Assembly: GCF_020085105.1 (NCBI RefSeq)
Contig: NC_058043.1
Span: 14,975,167-15,039,166 of the forward strand
Length of the DNA: 64,000 nucleotides
Reading direction: 5' to 3'
DNA from: Siniperca chuatsi
Taxonomy: Eukaryota > Chordata > Actinopteri > Centrarchiformes > Sinipercidae
Below are positions 45,301 through 64,000 of this stretch, piece after piece. Under the pieces are notes generated by a model. It had not been told where the DNA came from and did not search any database. It saw only the letters and a list, made by a program, of their open reading frames with translations. The position numbers and the translations under genes were made by a program. Position 1 is the stretch's first letter. Every line of letters begins with the position of its first letter.

Positions 45301-47249
45301 CTATTTCCTACGATAAACACAAACCTCACCTGAGGCAGACTCTTCAGCAGACTAAGAGAAATGGCACCAGAGCCACATCCCACTTCCAAGCATGTATGCT
45401 GGGCATCTGTACCCACTCCAGTCCCGGGCCTCATCTCCAGATCAGTGAGCACAAGTTCAACCAACTCCTGCACCAACACACAGAGAAAACACTGCTCTGG
45501 TTATGTGTGATTGATCATTGGGATTTCACTTTACATTGTACTTATTGTGTGGCCTGATTTCCTCCTGTCCAACCTCAGTTTCAGGTCTTGGGATGAACAC
45601 AGGAGGTCTCATCTTCAGCGTCAGATCTCTGAAGTCCCACTCCTCAATCACATACTGCACCGGCATTCTAGACCAAAAACACACACGTTTATGAGTATTC
45701 TCAGTAAAAACAACAACATCTGAATACATATTTATACAGAGGTGTATGTAGAAACTTTATACCTGGATAGGCGTCTGGTGCAAAGCTTCCATATCTGCTC
45801 TGTTTTTTCTCGGCTGAGAAACTCTGTTAACTTCCCCTGCTCAAGACTTTCTATCTGGATAAAGAAATGGCATTTAAGAACAGGAAGGGATGCTGTTAAA
45901 TGTGAAGGCGGCTATTCAGACATTACATCAGACAATATAGAATGAGCTCAGCAAATTTCAACTCACAGTTTTAGCCCCGAGCAGATAAGCAATGATGTAG
46001 TGGCTAGAGTGGTCAGGCTCTGTCACACCTTTCTCCGCAAAGTGTCTGCTCCATAAGTCCACTGCCTGAAGTGCTGTGATCCTGCCTGCAGGTAAGGCTG
46101 GAGCACTGCATGTACACAATGAATGGGAGCCCCAAATTCCCTAAAAGCATTTAAGTGAGTTTCTAAGTAACAACAAATCTACAACTATCGCGCATTCCAA
46201 CTGTGGTTTAACAAGCTGTTGTTGATGTCCCCATGTGGCAATAGTGACGCTGGATGATGATGACTCAACATCAGATCAAACCTCAGACACCACTGATTGA
46301 AGTACACTCAAGATAAATGTGTCACCAACAATTCACCAGTATTTATCACTTCCTCTGCACAATGGAGGATCAAGTGATCTGTGTGTGTTAAAAAACACAT
46401 CCTCTTTCTCCACTATCTACGTGGTATTTATGACATCCGTTATTTGCATGGGTAAGTTACTAGAAGCTCGTAACCCCCATCATCATCCAAGTGACGCTAA
46501 CGAGTCAAATTTGAAAACTCAATATCAGATCAAACCTCAGACACCACTGATTGACGTACACTCAACATAATGTCTGTGTTGTGTCACCCACAATTCACCA
46601 GTTTTCATCACTTCCTCTGCACAATGGAGGATTAAGTAATCTGTACACTGAGTTATGTGAGATTATTAGATATACCTACACAATTTAATGCAATCCAGTA
46701 GAGGACTGCATGATGGTGAAAGGTGTTTCTAATACTCTGTCCCTCATGTACTGTACACGGAGTTCCTCATTGGCAGGAAAACAAAGACACGTTTTTAAAT
46801 ATTTTAAGTCATTAATAAAGATCTTAGATCCACTCAAATGTAAATGCACATCAACCAATAAATGGCTCAATAATTAAATAAAGCATGATCACTGTGCTTA
46901 TATGTGCTGTAGTTTGTAAATTCGGTTGTCTAGCTGCTACAACAAGTCTACCTACAATCAATCAAAGTTTAGTTGTGACAGTTATTTTTCACTTATCTCC
47001 TTGTCACCTGAGATATTGGTGTTCATTTGTCCTTAATTTTTATGTACTGTATGTCAAGTGTAACGTTAAAGCTTGGTTTAAAGGTACATTTTAGCACCCT
47101 GCTTTGCTCCATTGTGCACAAAGCAGTTAGCATCCCATCTACTGTACCAAGAGGACTCCCTGAAAACAACAAAAAAAAAAACAATTTGACTAGGTAGTTA
47201 CCTTTGGTCCAAAGCATCTGGAGCCTGCACTCAGAGATCTTCTCCACAT
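39308..47249 (-). CDS. hemk1: HemK-type glutamine methyltransferase (mitochondrial release factor)
   Basis: Methylates the glutamine of the GGQ motif in mitochondrial peptide-release factors, using SAM. Exons on the minus strand: 46065-45967, 45854-45763, 45667-45574, 45467-45330, 42261-42197, 42046-41997, 41901-41802, 40113-40018, 39725-39615, 39371-39308. All phases agree. Motifs: [26 protein letters not shown]-binding [14 protein letters not shown], and the catalytic SNPPYLF. The last exon is only 64 nt; without it a read-through stop falls at 39605-39607, but [10 protein letters not shown] continues the family C-terminus. The first exon is tentative: 47249-47202 would give [16 protein letters not shown], a basic mitochondrial presequence in the right phase, for 318 aa in all (human 338). 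Alternatively the 46065 exon extends to about 46105. The donor after PRPETE is a weak GTTGGA. The 3-kb intron 5 carries an antisense LINE. Confidence 0.88.
41019..41364. mobile_element. hAT-type MITE, copy A (hemk1 intron)
   Basis: A 346-bp non-coding element with ends CAGTGGTGGAAGAAGTACTC and, at the right, the complement ending TTTCCACCACTG. It is flanked by a 7-9 bp direct repeat reading gtttttccc on both sides (limits overlap the ends by a base or two). It is internally rich in 'aagtaaaagtag' units. Second copy at 53605-53980. Confidence 0.8.
42519..42745 (-). repeat. Common teleost interspersed repeat, copy D (partial, reversed)
   Basis: Reading on the plus strand begins 'gctacagctgtaactaatga' and contains 'attaagcgattaatcatttt', the reverse-complement wording of the family at 15883-16295. 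It is more degraded than the other copies, and its right limit is uncertain because the LINE follows. Confidence 0.4.
42765..44681 (+). mobile_element. CR1/L2-type (Rex1-like) LINE, 5'-truncated and decayed, antisense in hemk1
   Basis: Plus-strand remnants of a non-LTR retrotransposon. An endonuclease end is readable at 42850-43060 (SGDFN-type string, [14 protein letters not shown]). Reverse transcriptase follows from about 43160: [19 protein letters not shown] with a frame break, [26 protein letters not shown], and FSDDSAVV at the catalytic site in place of the commoner YADD. The longest open piece is 43609-44310 (233 codons), ending in the conserved [14 protein letters not shown]. Internal deletions occur before 43160, near 43560 and after NKLDW. 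The 3' tail at 44309-44681 ends CAATAAAGTATTTCTGATTC, typical of fish L2/Rex1 elements. The host gene is on the other strand. Confidence 0.85.
44773..45195. repeat. MITE-like repeat in hemk1 intron
   Basis: Begins TTAAAGGGGAACTCCAC and ends GGCGTGCTCTCTTTAA, so the outermost bases (TTAAAG...CTTTAA) are inverted. The middle is non-coding and includes 'gcattgtgggtaatgtaggc'. A fragment of the right end occurs reversed at 25498-25580. The ends are short for a firm superfamily call. Confidence 0.5.
46246..46655. repeat. Imperfect direct duplication, about 254-bp period
   Basis: The block starting 'tcagatcaaacctcagacac' at 46271 recurs at 46525. Each is followed by 'aattcaccagt', 'atcacttcctctgcacaatg' and 'gaggat(c/t)aagt(g/a)atctgt'. 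About 120 bp are shared at roughly 90% identity. It lies between the readable hemk1 exons and the tentative first exon. Confidence 0.8.
46389..46453. repeat. Repeat block shared with 47817-47885, one part inverted
   Basis: 'cacatcctctttctccacta' and 'tctacgtggtattta' are common to both copies in the same orientation. The next 22 bases (46432-46453) match the second copy only as its reverse complement (47864-47885), at 20 of 22 positions. Confidence 0.8.
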
Positions 47250-48248
47250 GATTAATCTGAACAAACACCCCCTCTACATCACTATTCCTTACATACAGTG
47301 TGTAGCCATCAGCTGTACTCGGTATAATGTTGTTCTATATGTACACTTTCTATGTCACTTGTATCGTCTTATATGGACATTAAACCACATTTTCTGTGGT
47401 CGGGTGTCACGCTAGTTGACACTGTTGATAGTATTTCCTGCACATGGCGCAGCAAAGTGACGCAAAACGTCTCCAGATGCGGCGCACACTGCGCAGCATT
47501 GAGGCTAGTGAATAGTGTTGCCTTTAGGTACTGTCGAATATATGACACTTTTTAGCATAGAGCGCCGAAAAACACAGCAAAGTGGTGATCAGCACTGAAA
47601 ACCGTAACGTTTTTCAATGTATTTACGTTGAGATAACGGAGATAATGGAAGTCGTGTGAACAGCTGATGGTAAAATCGATGTATACAACTGCTAGCTAAT
47701 GTATCAATCTCAAACTATGTGAAAGACACTTTTTTCCAAGAATAATGCAAATGCAGATGCAAACAATGTCTAAAAACACTTTACAACAGAAAGTGTGTTA
47801 TTATTATTTTTGTTTGTTAAAACACACATCCTCTTTCTCCACTATCTACGTGGTATTTACGACACCCATGCTAATAACGGACGTCGAGACGCTCGTGAAG
47901 ACATCAGTATTGTTGTTCCCCAATCTGGTGGTTTGCATGAATCTGTCGAGTATTGGAGAGTTGTTGGATAGTTTGTTATTGGCAGCATTTCTTTTCAAAG
48001 TACAGTGATAACAGATTTGTTCCGACGTGTATGTATTGTATTTGTATGTATTTCACGGGAGGTCACTAAATTGTCTTTCAACGTTAAAACTGGAAGCTAG
48101 CAGCTAGCTTCAGCTGCTAAATGACAGTTGAGGCAGGTACATACAGGATATTGTCATCTAAAACTGAAACGGTTTGGTTAAAGTTTGATAAGCTGACCAT
48201 TTGGTAAATTCCCTGCAATTCCAAGTTGCCCTGACAAAAAGGTCTATG
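47250..48248. promoter_or_regulatory. Head-to-head gap between hemk1 and nprl2
   Basis: If the tentative hemk1 first exon is right, the two genes share this 1-kb region. A stretch with several CpG around 47440-47490 is the most promoter-like part. The second copy of the 46389 repeat block occupies 47817-47885. No other coding exon is seen. Confidence 0.4.
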
Positions 48249-52536
<4,288 letters not shown>

Positions 52537-53105
52537 TTTGACATGAACTGAACTGAAAACAGAGCAACAGCCATCAGACTGAAAAATACAGACATGCCTC
52601 AACCAAAGATGCCTTTAGTGAGAGGAATAACAGTGAAAAGTGATGTTGTATTTTGTCATTTTTATGTTATGGTTTTTTTTTTTAACTAATCTCTTCATCA
52701 AGAATTGGCATACAGTTCTGTTTAGGTCAAGTGAGGAAGGTGATATTTATTAATATTGTACATAAGAAAATCTGTAATTAATAAAAGAGATTATACCACA
52801 GTGTGACACTTTGTTTTAAATCACAGTGCATAAAACGATGCAAAAAACATCTAGGATCATGCATACAGTCATACATGTAGGTGACAGTAAAATGCTATGT
52901 ACACATTAATGCATCAGTAAGTACTTTTGCTAGTAATACTTCCTTGTAATATTTTTGCAGTGTGGTACTGCTGCTCTGGATACTTCCTCCATCACAGTTT
53001 ATTTTAGACTATTTCACGCTCAACTCGCTGTACAGAGCTGTCACAGACTGAATATGCACCGCCCCTCCCTGGCGGCAGGGAGGAACTGTGCCCTTTGTGC
53101 GCTTG

Positions 53106-53111
53106 GTTTAC
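53106..53111 (-). promoter_or_regulatory. Forkhead (FOXJ1-like) core next to the X-box
   Basis: GTTTAC, that is GTAAAC on the minus strand, the forkhead core, ends one base before the X-box. FOXJ1 and RFX factors act together on motile-cilia genes. A six-base core alone is weak; position and gene identity give it value. Confidence 0.4.
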
Positions 53112-53112
53112 A

Positions 53113-53126
53113 GTAACCATGACAAC
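53113..53126 (+). promoter_or_regulatory. RFX X-box, GTAACCATGACAAC
   Basis: Matches the palindromic X-box consensus (GTTGCCATGGCAAC) at 11 of 14 positions, with GT..CCATG.CAAC intact. It lies 121 bases upstream of the zmynd10 start codon, a typical place for X-boxes in ciliary genes. Confidence 0.65.
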
Positions 53127-53246
53127 CACGGCACTCGAAGAGGGGTGTCGCTAACACTAGTTAACTCCAAAACAACTTGACTGAAGTGATAGTGAAAATC
53201 ATTTAGTTTTAACCTGATAGCTTGTTGAGTAGTTTCCCGTAACGAA

Positions 53247-58263
<5,017 letters not shown>

Positions 58264-60484
58264 GAGACAGACTGTTGAAGGACTGGTGGCGGATAGGAGA
58301 TGGGAGGAGAACAGATCTGCGTGTGGACGATGCAGATTTGGATTCCTATACATTTTGAATCATCTTTCTTTTAATGCTGGGAAAAATTATTTTGTTGTTC
58401 CTGACTGTATTGTTTGTTCCCATGATGTCATTTTGGCACACTGTTTTAATCGACCATTTGCTTCTTTAATGAAAGAGCACGGGGGGGCTTTCTCCAGTTC
58501 CTTCTCTGGTACGAGATTTTATACTCCTTCGATTTTGGTATTCGACACAGTGGCAGCAAATAAAAATGCTTTAATAACTTCCTCTGCCTTGTTTTCTTGC
58601 CAAATGCTATTAAAAACCAAGGCATGTGGGTATTTTCAAATGGCCGCCACAGTAAGAAACCTAAACTCTGCATCCAGATAGAGTCACTTATTTATACTCA
58701 CCTAGTTAAATTAGCTGGGAATTTGTGGTCCCTCTTGGTTAATATTCCTGCTAGTTATGTTGAGACTTTACCCTCCCTGAATTGGATTGTTGACTTTCTG
58801 CTGAGGATCTGACCTGTCAGGAAATACATAATAGGTTGTAGGTTTAAGCATTATACATACATTTCCAGTTTGAAGTTTTGCAGTTTATATATATTTAAGG
58901 TTTTCCCAGCTGTGGTAAATGAAACCCACACACTTTATTGAGACAGTGGTTAGAGGGGTGGGGGACTTTGCACGCCCACACTGAGTGAGTGCTCCGGACT
59001 CAGAAGCACCCCCTATGTGAAAACATTCCGGATGTCGGTTCAGCTCAGTCTCATCTCACTCTCTCTTTTTCATGATTAGCTGCTTCCTCCTACAACACAG
59101 TCTGACAAAGTGAAAAGATGGTGAGTGTCTTGAGCAGCGCTCAGATGCCGCCGTTACACTGATGTCAGCGACAAACGAAGCAGGGCCTCCGTCGCTAGCT
59201 GTGACTTGACGGTGATGATCGATTATTTCCAGAGATGTAGCCGAGGCTGCACACCTCCGTTACTTGGAAACCCACAGAAAAATATCTGCGGAAAGTTTTT
59301 CTCTTCGGATGGAAGAAGTTTTGAGACAAAGCGATTGCCACGGGGCTGTTTTCTCCCCTGTTTCGGTAAGTTAAACTGAAGATCCTCAAGATGTTGTTTT
59401 ACTTTGAAGTTTCAGAAGTGATTAGTTTAATTATCAAGCTTATTGTTTTATGACTAAGCATTTGAGTGTTCATCTTCCGAGCCCTCGTAAATGCACCTTT
59501 AATTGTTTTATTTACAGAGGAATGAAAGCTACGCCGTCTTGTTAAACGTAAAGTACATTGTAAAGCGACATTAACATGTTACAGTAATTTGTTTTACATT
59601 AGGCTATTCTGGCTAGTTTCATACGCTACTTTGCTTATACTAGGTTTGCAGACAATCTAATATTATAGGCTATAATTACTAGAGTATGGTATGCATGACA
59701 AACCAACGAGTATAATAAATCACTAGGTACAGTTTACTCCACTACAATTCATTGTGCTTTTTTCTCCACTGCTTGATTTGGCAGCTGTAGGCTACTCTAC
59801 AGATTTTACATACAAAACATATGATCTGTTTATATTGTTACAAATTAAACTGCCCAACCGTGTATAAATTAATTCAAATTCAAAGTAGCTCCACCTTGAC
59901 CGGCTATAACATTAAAATGCTGCTTAAACGTTAAAGCATCAGTAATAATAATCCAATAATATAACATGTAAAGAGCCATCCTGCTGCATAATGAATACTT
60001 CACTTTTGATCCTTTAAGTACATTTAGCTGATAATTCTTACTAAAGTTACATTTTGAATGCAGGATGTTTACTTGTAATGAAGTATTTTTTAAATGGTGG
60101 TTTTGCTACGTTGGCTTAAGTACAGGAACTGAATACTTCTATAATTCTGCCTCCACTGAATATACTGTAGTTCTTGTAGTTTTTTTCATATGAGGCAGTC
60201 TAAAATTTAATATCCCTTTTGATTTTTAAAAACATCATTTTGTTCCCTGATAGAGCAGACCCAACATTCAGAATCTACAGTCAGATGGAAATGCCACCTT
60301 TTCAAAAACACCACATAACAACAACAGGCAACTTTCCGGTTTCTGTGACTAATTCACAAAGTGAACTGAGATGGAACCTTATAATTTCAGTCACATCACG
60401 TCTTTGGCAGGTAAGCACCAGTGTGTTATTGTATGTTTTTCTGCCTGTAGTGATAATGGAGGAAGCCAGGCTCTGAGTGACGCA
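58264..60484. promoter_or_regulatory. zmynd10 3' UTR, rassf1 promoter and leader exons
   Basis: The zmynd10 3' UTR runs to about 58590, with its poly(A) signal at 58559. Two donor-like sites suggest alternative non-coding rassf1 first exons: AAAAGATG|GTGAGT at 59120/59121 and TTTCG|GTAAGT at 59365/59366. Both could join the acceptor at 60449-60450, starting the exon at 60451. Beyond this, 59400-60440 is AT-rich intron-like sequence with nothing recognised. Confidence 0.5.
60456..60476 (+). other. Upstream ORF (6 codons) just before the rassf1 start
   Basis: ATG in a strong context (A at -3, G at +4) opens MEEARL and stops eight bases before the main ATG at 60485, which has a weaker context (G at -3, T at +4). 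Confidence 0.5.
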
Positions 60485-63400
60485 ATGTCTTGGGGGGAGT
60501 TCATCGAGCTCCGTGACCTGAAGCCGGGCAGAGAGCAGATAGAGCTGACCGGCACACATTCGCCCTGCTCGCCTCCACGCCTGGAGAGAGCCAACGCCTT
60601 GAGGATCAGCCCGGGGAAGGTCCCAGACCTGCTGAGCCGGGTGGGCATCATCAGAGTCCTGAGCAGCACCCAGGACCCACAGCTCACTGAGGAGAAGGGA
60701 GAGGGACACAACTTCCAGCCCTGCAGCCACGCTCAGCCCACGTGGTGTGACCTGTGTGGAGACTTCATCTGGGGCCTGTACAAGCAGAGCCTGCGGTGTG
60801 TCAGTGAGTTGGCTTACGTAGGCTGTTTATGATCTGATGGGTGTGTGATTGCCTCTGTGCATATGCATGTAAGAGGAAATTCGGTTGAACAGAGAAAGAT
60901 GTAGAAATCACAACTTTAACTGCCATAAATGTTCTCTGTGTTGTTTTTAAACAGAAATAAATAAAGCATGCAGTTAAGTGGTTTTTGTGGCTTGGCCATT
61001 ATCTAGGCTGTGGGTCGCCTAAAGACCTGGATGCTCCTCTTGCTCAAGACTTATCTGGAGTTGCAGTAGTCTTGCACTTCCTTTTCAATAACTGAAACCA
61101 CCTGAAATGTGGCTGTGGTATGTGTAAAGCATTTAGTGCAAGGGGAAAGATATGCTTCTTAACAGTAATTTGAATATCTAACCGCAATAAAATCACAGTG
61201 AAACAAATAGATATTCATGTATTTATAAACTGAAGTGTACTTTGATGTGATACATGATATTGTGTATCTTACCTCTGTTATATTTCACAGCTGCACTCAA
61301 CAGGTGGAATATTGTGTATTTGAAGACAAGTGCTATTTATTTATGTATTTATATACTGTATATTGTGACACAAAAGGGAGAAGATGGTGAAGGCAGGGGA
61401 AAGCCAACTTAGAATAACTGCAGTGACAACTAATGGCCAGAGGAGGCCATCACCCATTTAGAATTGCACTCTTCAATAATATATAATATCACATGCGTGC
61501 TTACAGTTGACGATTTTGTATTTATATGTTTGGCATTGTCTGTCTAATCTCAGTGACTTTCTGCACTTACAGATTGTAGATTCACATGTCACTACCGCTG
61601 TCGTGCCCTGATCCGGCTGGACTGCAGCTGGGATCGAAGCTCTGCGGCTGACCACACATGTGTTGTGGAGCACGCCATAGAAACAGACACCAATGTGGTA
61701 AGGACCTTTGCATTTGTCAGTATGATTGGCTTTGTGCTATTCAATTGTTCATAAGCAGCTTTGCTCACAATCAGAAGTGAGAGTAGTCCCTGTTTACTTG
61801 CTTTTTACAGCGTCTTCAACGTCAGGAAATGATTACCATATTGTGCTACTATAGTTGGAAACCAGTATCTTCTACAAGCCTCCATACTTTGCATGTGTCA
61901 TTATGTGCCACCTGGTTGGATTATATGGACATCTGATGCTTTAGGGAACAAATAAATCTTTATTGGCCAAAAACGGGAATCATTTTATACAGCAATAAAT
62001 ACACACCCTTCACCCAGTTCCACTAACTGCACAGGTTTAACTAAAGGCTACCCAACCCTGTCAGAATTAACTGTATATTTGCTGTTGAGCAAATATACAG
62101 CACCAGGTAGCACCAGGTAGGGGAACAGCTACCTGTTTGTAAAGGGAAGTAAAGGGATTTGAAGGGGAAGTTGCTGAGAAATGGAAAACGTTACAGGTAA
62201 CATCGTAGAAAAGGTTTCAGTCGTAGTCATCTGGACACTGTTTTCAGAATCAAGACGTTTCGGCTCCCATCCGGAAGTCATTCTCAATTGTGAAAAAATG
62301 GGCCGGGAACTCAGAAATTTAAGCTACTCTGTGTTGCATAAGCCCTGCCCTCAGGAAGGAGTCTACCTGAGTATCTGTTGATTAGCTAGTTTCACCTGAA
62401 ACTGACCTAATTGTTTCCATGATGGCCCACTAATCAGTAATCAGGCCTAAAGGTGGCAAAAAACATTTTAATATACCCTATCCAGATGGTCACCATTAAT
62501 TGGTGAGAGGATCTTATATCTTTTTAATTAATGCTTTTTCAGCTGAGATAAAGTCAAGACCTGGCTGCTGTACATCTAAACTATTACTAGAAGAAGACTC
62601 CTCACTGTGCTTTTCTGCACCACATGTTGTTTATAAAGAGGGGAGTTAAGGCTACGAGCCAGTAGTTGTTCAAGGCTGCAGGGTTTGGTTTCTTGGTAAC
62701 AGGTTTTATTCCCTCTCTATCAAGCACCTGTTGCTTATCAAAGGACGACTGGAATGTGAAAACCTCAGCAAGCTGTTCAGCAGATGTATGAACAGTGTGA
62801 AGACATGGCTAGATGTTTTGTTGGTGCTTGGGCTTTTACACAGCAGACGTGTTGACTTGACATAGCAGGAAAAGCCCAGGTGGAACTGATACCATTGACC
62901 AGTACAAAAAAAAGTCAAAACATGCAAGACAAGATCATTATGTTCTGTATCAGCACAAAAGCAGAATCTTATCATTTTTTAGCATTTCCACTTCTGTAAG
63001 GTTTGTACCACTGAAATGTTTTACCTTTGGTTCAGTCAGAGTTTAAAAGCCTGCTCTGTGTAAGAACAGCTGGAGGGTTTCTGGGTGTAGCAGCCCACGT
63101 ATGTGAACTCATCAGTTCACACTCGGAGGCTCCTAGTGTTTCCTGCCAATACACCTTGGATATTTCAAAATGTCTTCACCAGGTGGACACGTGCCCTTGG
63201 TTTTTATGTTCTCCTCAGTGTTATTACTTGAATCAATTAAAAGGGTACACTATGGGTGGGATGTTCCAGATGAACAAAGGTAAAAAAGGGGATTGTTTAT
63301 CTGTCTCATAATCATAGCTGCTGAAAAAAAGGTGCCTTTCATCTCAGCTTTGAATGCTGTTCTAGCAGAAATTAAAGATTTAATCAACATACCTGATTAC

Positions 63401-64000
63401 AGATTTCAGTAGCCAGATTCTCACTACAAAAGCTTGGAATCATCTTTAGTCACATTTTAATATCCTCCCCCCTAAAGTTAAAAATGTGTTTACATTGCAG
63501 TATTATGCATATTGAAAATTAGGGATGCAACTAACAATTATTTTCTACTGGGTACCGATCCAATACCAGAGTGGAACTCATTGCAATCATTTTTATTTAA
63601 CATGAAGACTGTTGTGGCACAAAAAACTGAGCTAGTTGGCGGCCCACCATGTCTACATGAAAAGTGACTATGGAAGCACAGAATTTTATGACATTGACAA
63701 AGAAACTGTATTTATTGTGGATCGGTTATGTCACGGTCGATACTCGATCTGCACTTGATACTCGAAGCAGATCCGGCGTATTGGATCAGTGCGTCCCGGT
63801 TATTTTGATTATCAATTAATCTGCCGAGTATTCTCTCAATTATCTGATTGTTTTGTCTATAAAATGTTAGAAAGTTTCCCAGGGTGCCATTCAAATTGTC
63901 TTCACCAGGTGGACACGTGCCCTTGGTTTTTATGTTCTCCTCAGTGTTATTACTTGAATCAATTAAAAGGGTACACTATGGGTGGGATGTTCCAGATGAA
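60485..64000 (+). CDS. rassf1: Ras association domain-containing protein 1, A-type isoform (5' part)
   Basis: RASSF1A is a tumour suppressor that binds microtubules and the MST1/2 kinases and feeds Hippo and cell-cycle control. Two coding exons lie in the window, 60485-60803 and 61573-61697 (148 codons, ending in phase 0); the Ras-association and SARAH exons lie past the right edge. The start MSWGEFIELRDLKP matches human MSGEPELIELRELAP and marks the A isoform. PRLERANALRI follows. The C1 zinc finger at residues 75-124 is complete: His75, Cys88, 91, 105, 108, His113, Cys116, 124, in the exact spacing of diacylglycerol-type C1 domains (WCDLCGDFIWG, CRFTCHYRCRAL). A loop of about 30 residues before it is longer than in mammals. 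ETDTNV at the end matches the human sequence before the next exon. Confidence 0.95.
62205..62310 (-). repeat. Retroelement-type repeat resembling a Penelope-like element end
   Basis: On the minus strand, 62287-62257 reads a decayed 'tgagaatgacttccgg' arm, then 'atgggagccgaaac'. In many fish this text appears as CTGAAGAAGGCTTCC...GGAGCCGAAAC, which fits the hammerhead-ribozyme core known from Penelope-like elements. Here the first core arm is mutated. No reverse transcriptase is nearby. It lies in rassf1 intron 2. Confidence 0.35.
63171..63274 (+). repeat. Direct repeat, copy 1, identical over 104 bp to 63897-64000
   Basis: From 'tgtcttcaccaggtggacac' through 'gggatgttccagatgaa' every base agrees with 63897-64000, at an offset of 726 bp. 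Copy 2 is cut by the window edge, so the full repeat may be longer. Confidence 0.95.
63520..63896 (-). repeat. Pieces of the common teleost repeat (copy F) around unrelated sequence
   Basis: 'agggatgcaactaacaatta' (63522) is the usual left edge of the reversed family, and 'gattatcaattaatctgccg' (63806) with 'tttgtctataaaatgttag' (63853) is its middle. About 250 bp between them (63551-63800), including 'gatccaataccagagtgg', is unrelated, so an insertion seems to have split the copy. Confidence 0.45.
63897..64000 (+). repeat. Direct repeat, copy 2 (cut by window end)
   Basis: Identical to 63171-63274. The left junction falls inside the repeat-derived 'tcaaattgtcttcacc', which in copy 1 reads 'tcaaaatgtcttcacc'. 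Confidence 0.95.

Larger units (their letters stand above)
52537..53246. promoter_or_regulatory. nprl2 3' UTR and zmynd10 promoter
   Basis: Two genes in tandem with only 710 bp between stop and start. The nprl2 3' UTR runs to the poly(A) signal at 52780-52785. The remainder, about 440 bp, must hold the zmynd10 promoter, including the X-box at 53113-53126. Confidence 0.6.

Noticed and set aside
47745-48008. 87-codon open frame containing [12 protein letters not shown]
   Set aside because: The same peptide string occurs at 46319-46570 because of the duplicated DNA block, so it is repeat sequence, not a gene.

Overview
The window is nuclear DNA of a ray-finned fish, most likely a percomorph teleost. 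The evidence is the vertebrate spliced genes with short to medium introns, an intronic let-7 hairpin whose mature arm matches the fish form let-7j, and many short repeats of kinds I recognise from teleost genomes (Tc1-like, hAT MITEs, CR1/L2-type LINEs, fold-back elements). Nine complete protein-coding genes and the 5' part of a tenth can be read exon by exon. The nine complete models close in frame with a stop; in hemk1 only the first exon is tentative.

Layout from left to right: 1-3670 intergenic; mon1b (minus, 3671-7067); tcta (plus, 8873-9628); glyctk (minus, 11368-13214); wdr82 (plus, 15371-20374) with let-7j in intron 2; twf2 (plus, 21809-31303) with a whole-length but dead Tc1-like element in intron 4; a repeat-rich 5.5-kb gap; cish (plus, 36800-38186) behind a CpG-rich promoter with four perfect STAT sites; hemk1 (minus, 39308 to about 47249) with an antisense LINE in its largest intron; nprl2 (plus, 48249-52536) with a GC-AG last intron; zmynd10 (plus, 53247-58263) behind an RFX X-box and forkhead site; and rassf1 (plus, from 60485, running off the right edge).

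The genes do not form one pathway. They cover endosome maturation (mon1b), serine/fructose-linked glycerate metabolism (glyctk), H3K4 methylation and transcription termination (wdr82), actin dynamics (twf2), cytokine feedback (cish), release-factor methylation (hemk1), amino-acid control of TORC1 (nprl2), cilia assembly (zmynd10) and Ras/Hippo signalling (rassf1). What ties them is synteny: apart from mon1b, they match genes that lie on human chromosome 3p21, packed here into 64 kb.

I found no new multi-gene system, CRISPR array, tRNA, rRNA or virus-like element. The observations most worth checking are regulatory (STAT pairs at cish, X-box at zmynd10, uORFs), structural (GC-AG intron, perfect hairpin, inverted micro-segment in a duplicated sequence, 104-bp identical repeat at the right edge) and evolutionary (mon1b identity against 3p21 synteny, and an unusual twf2 N-terminus).
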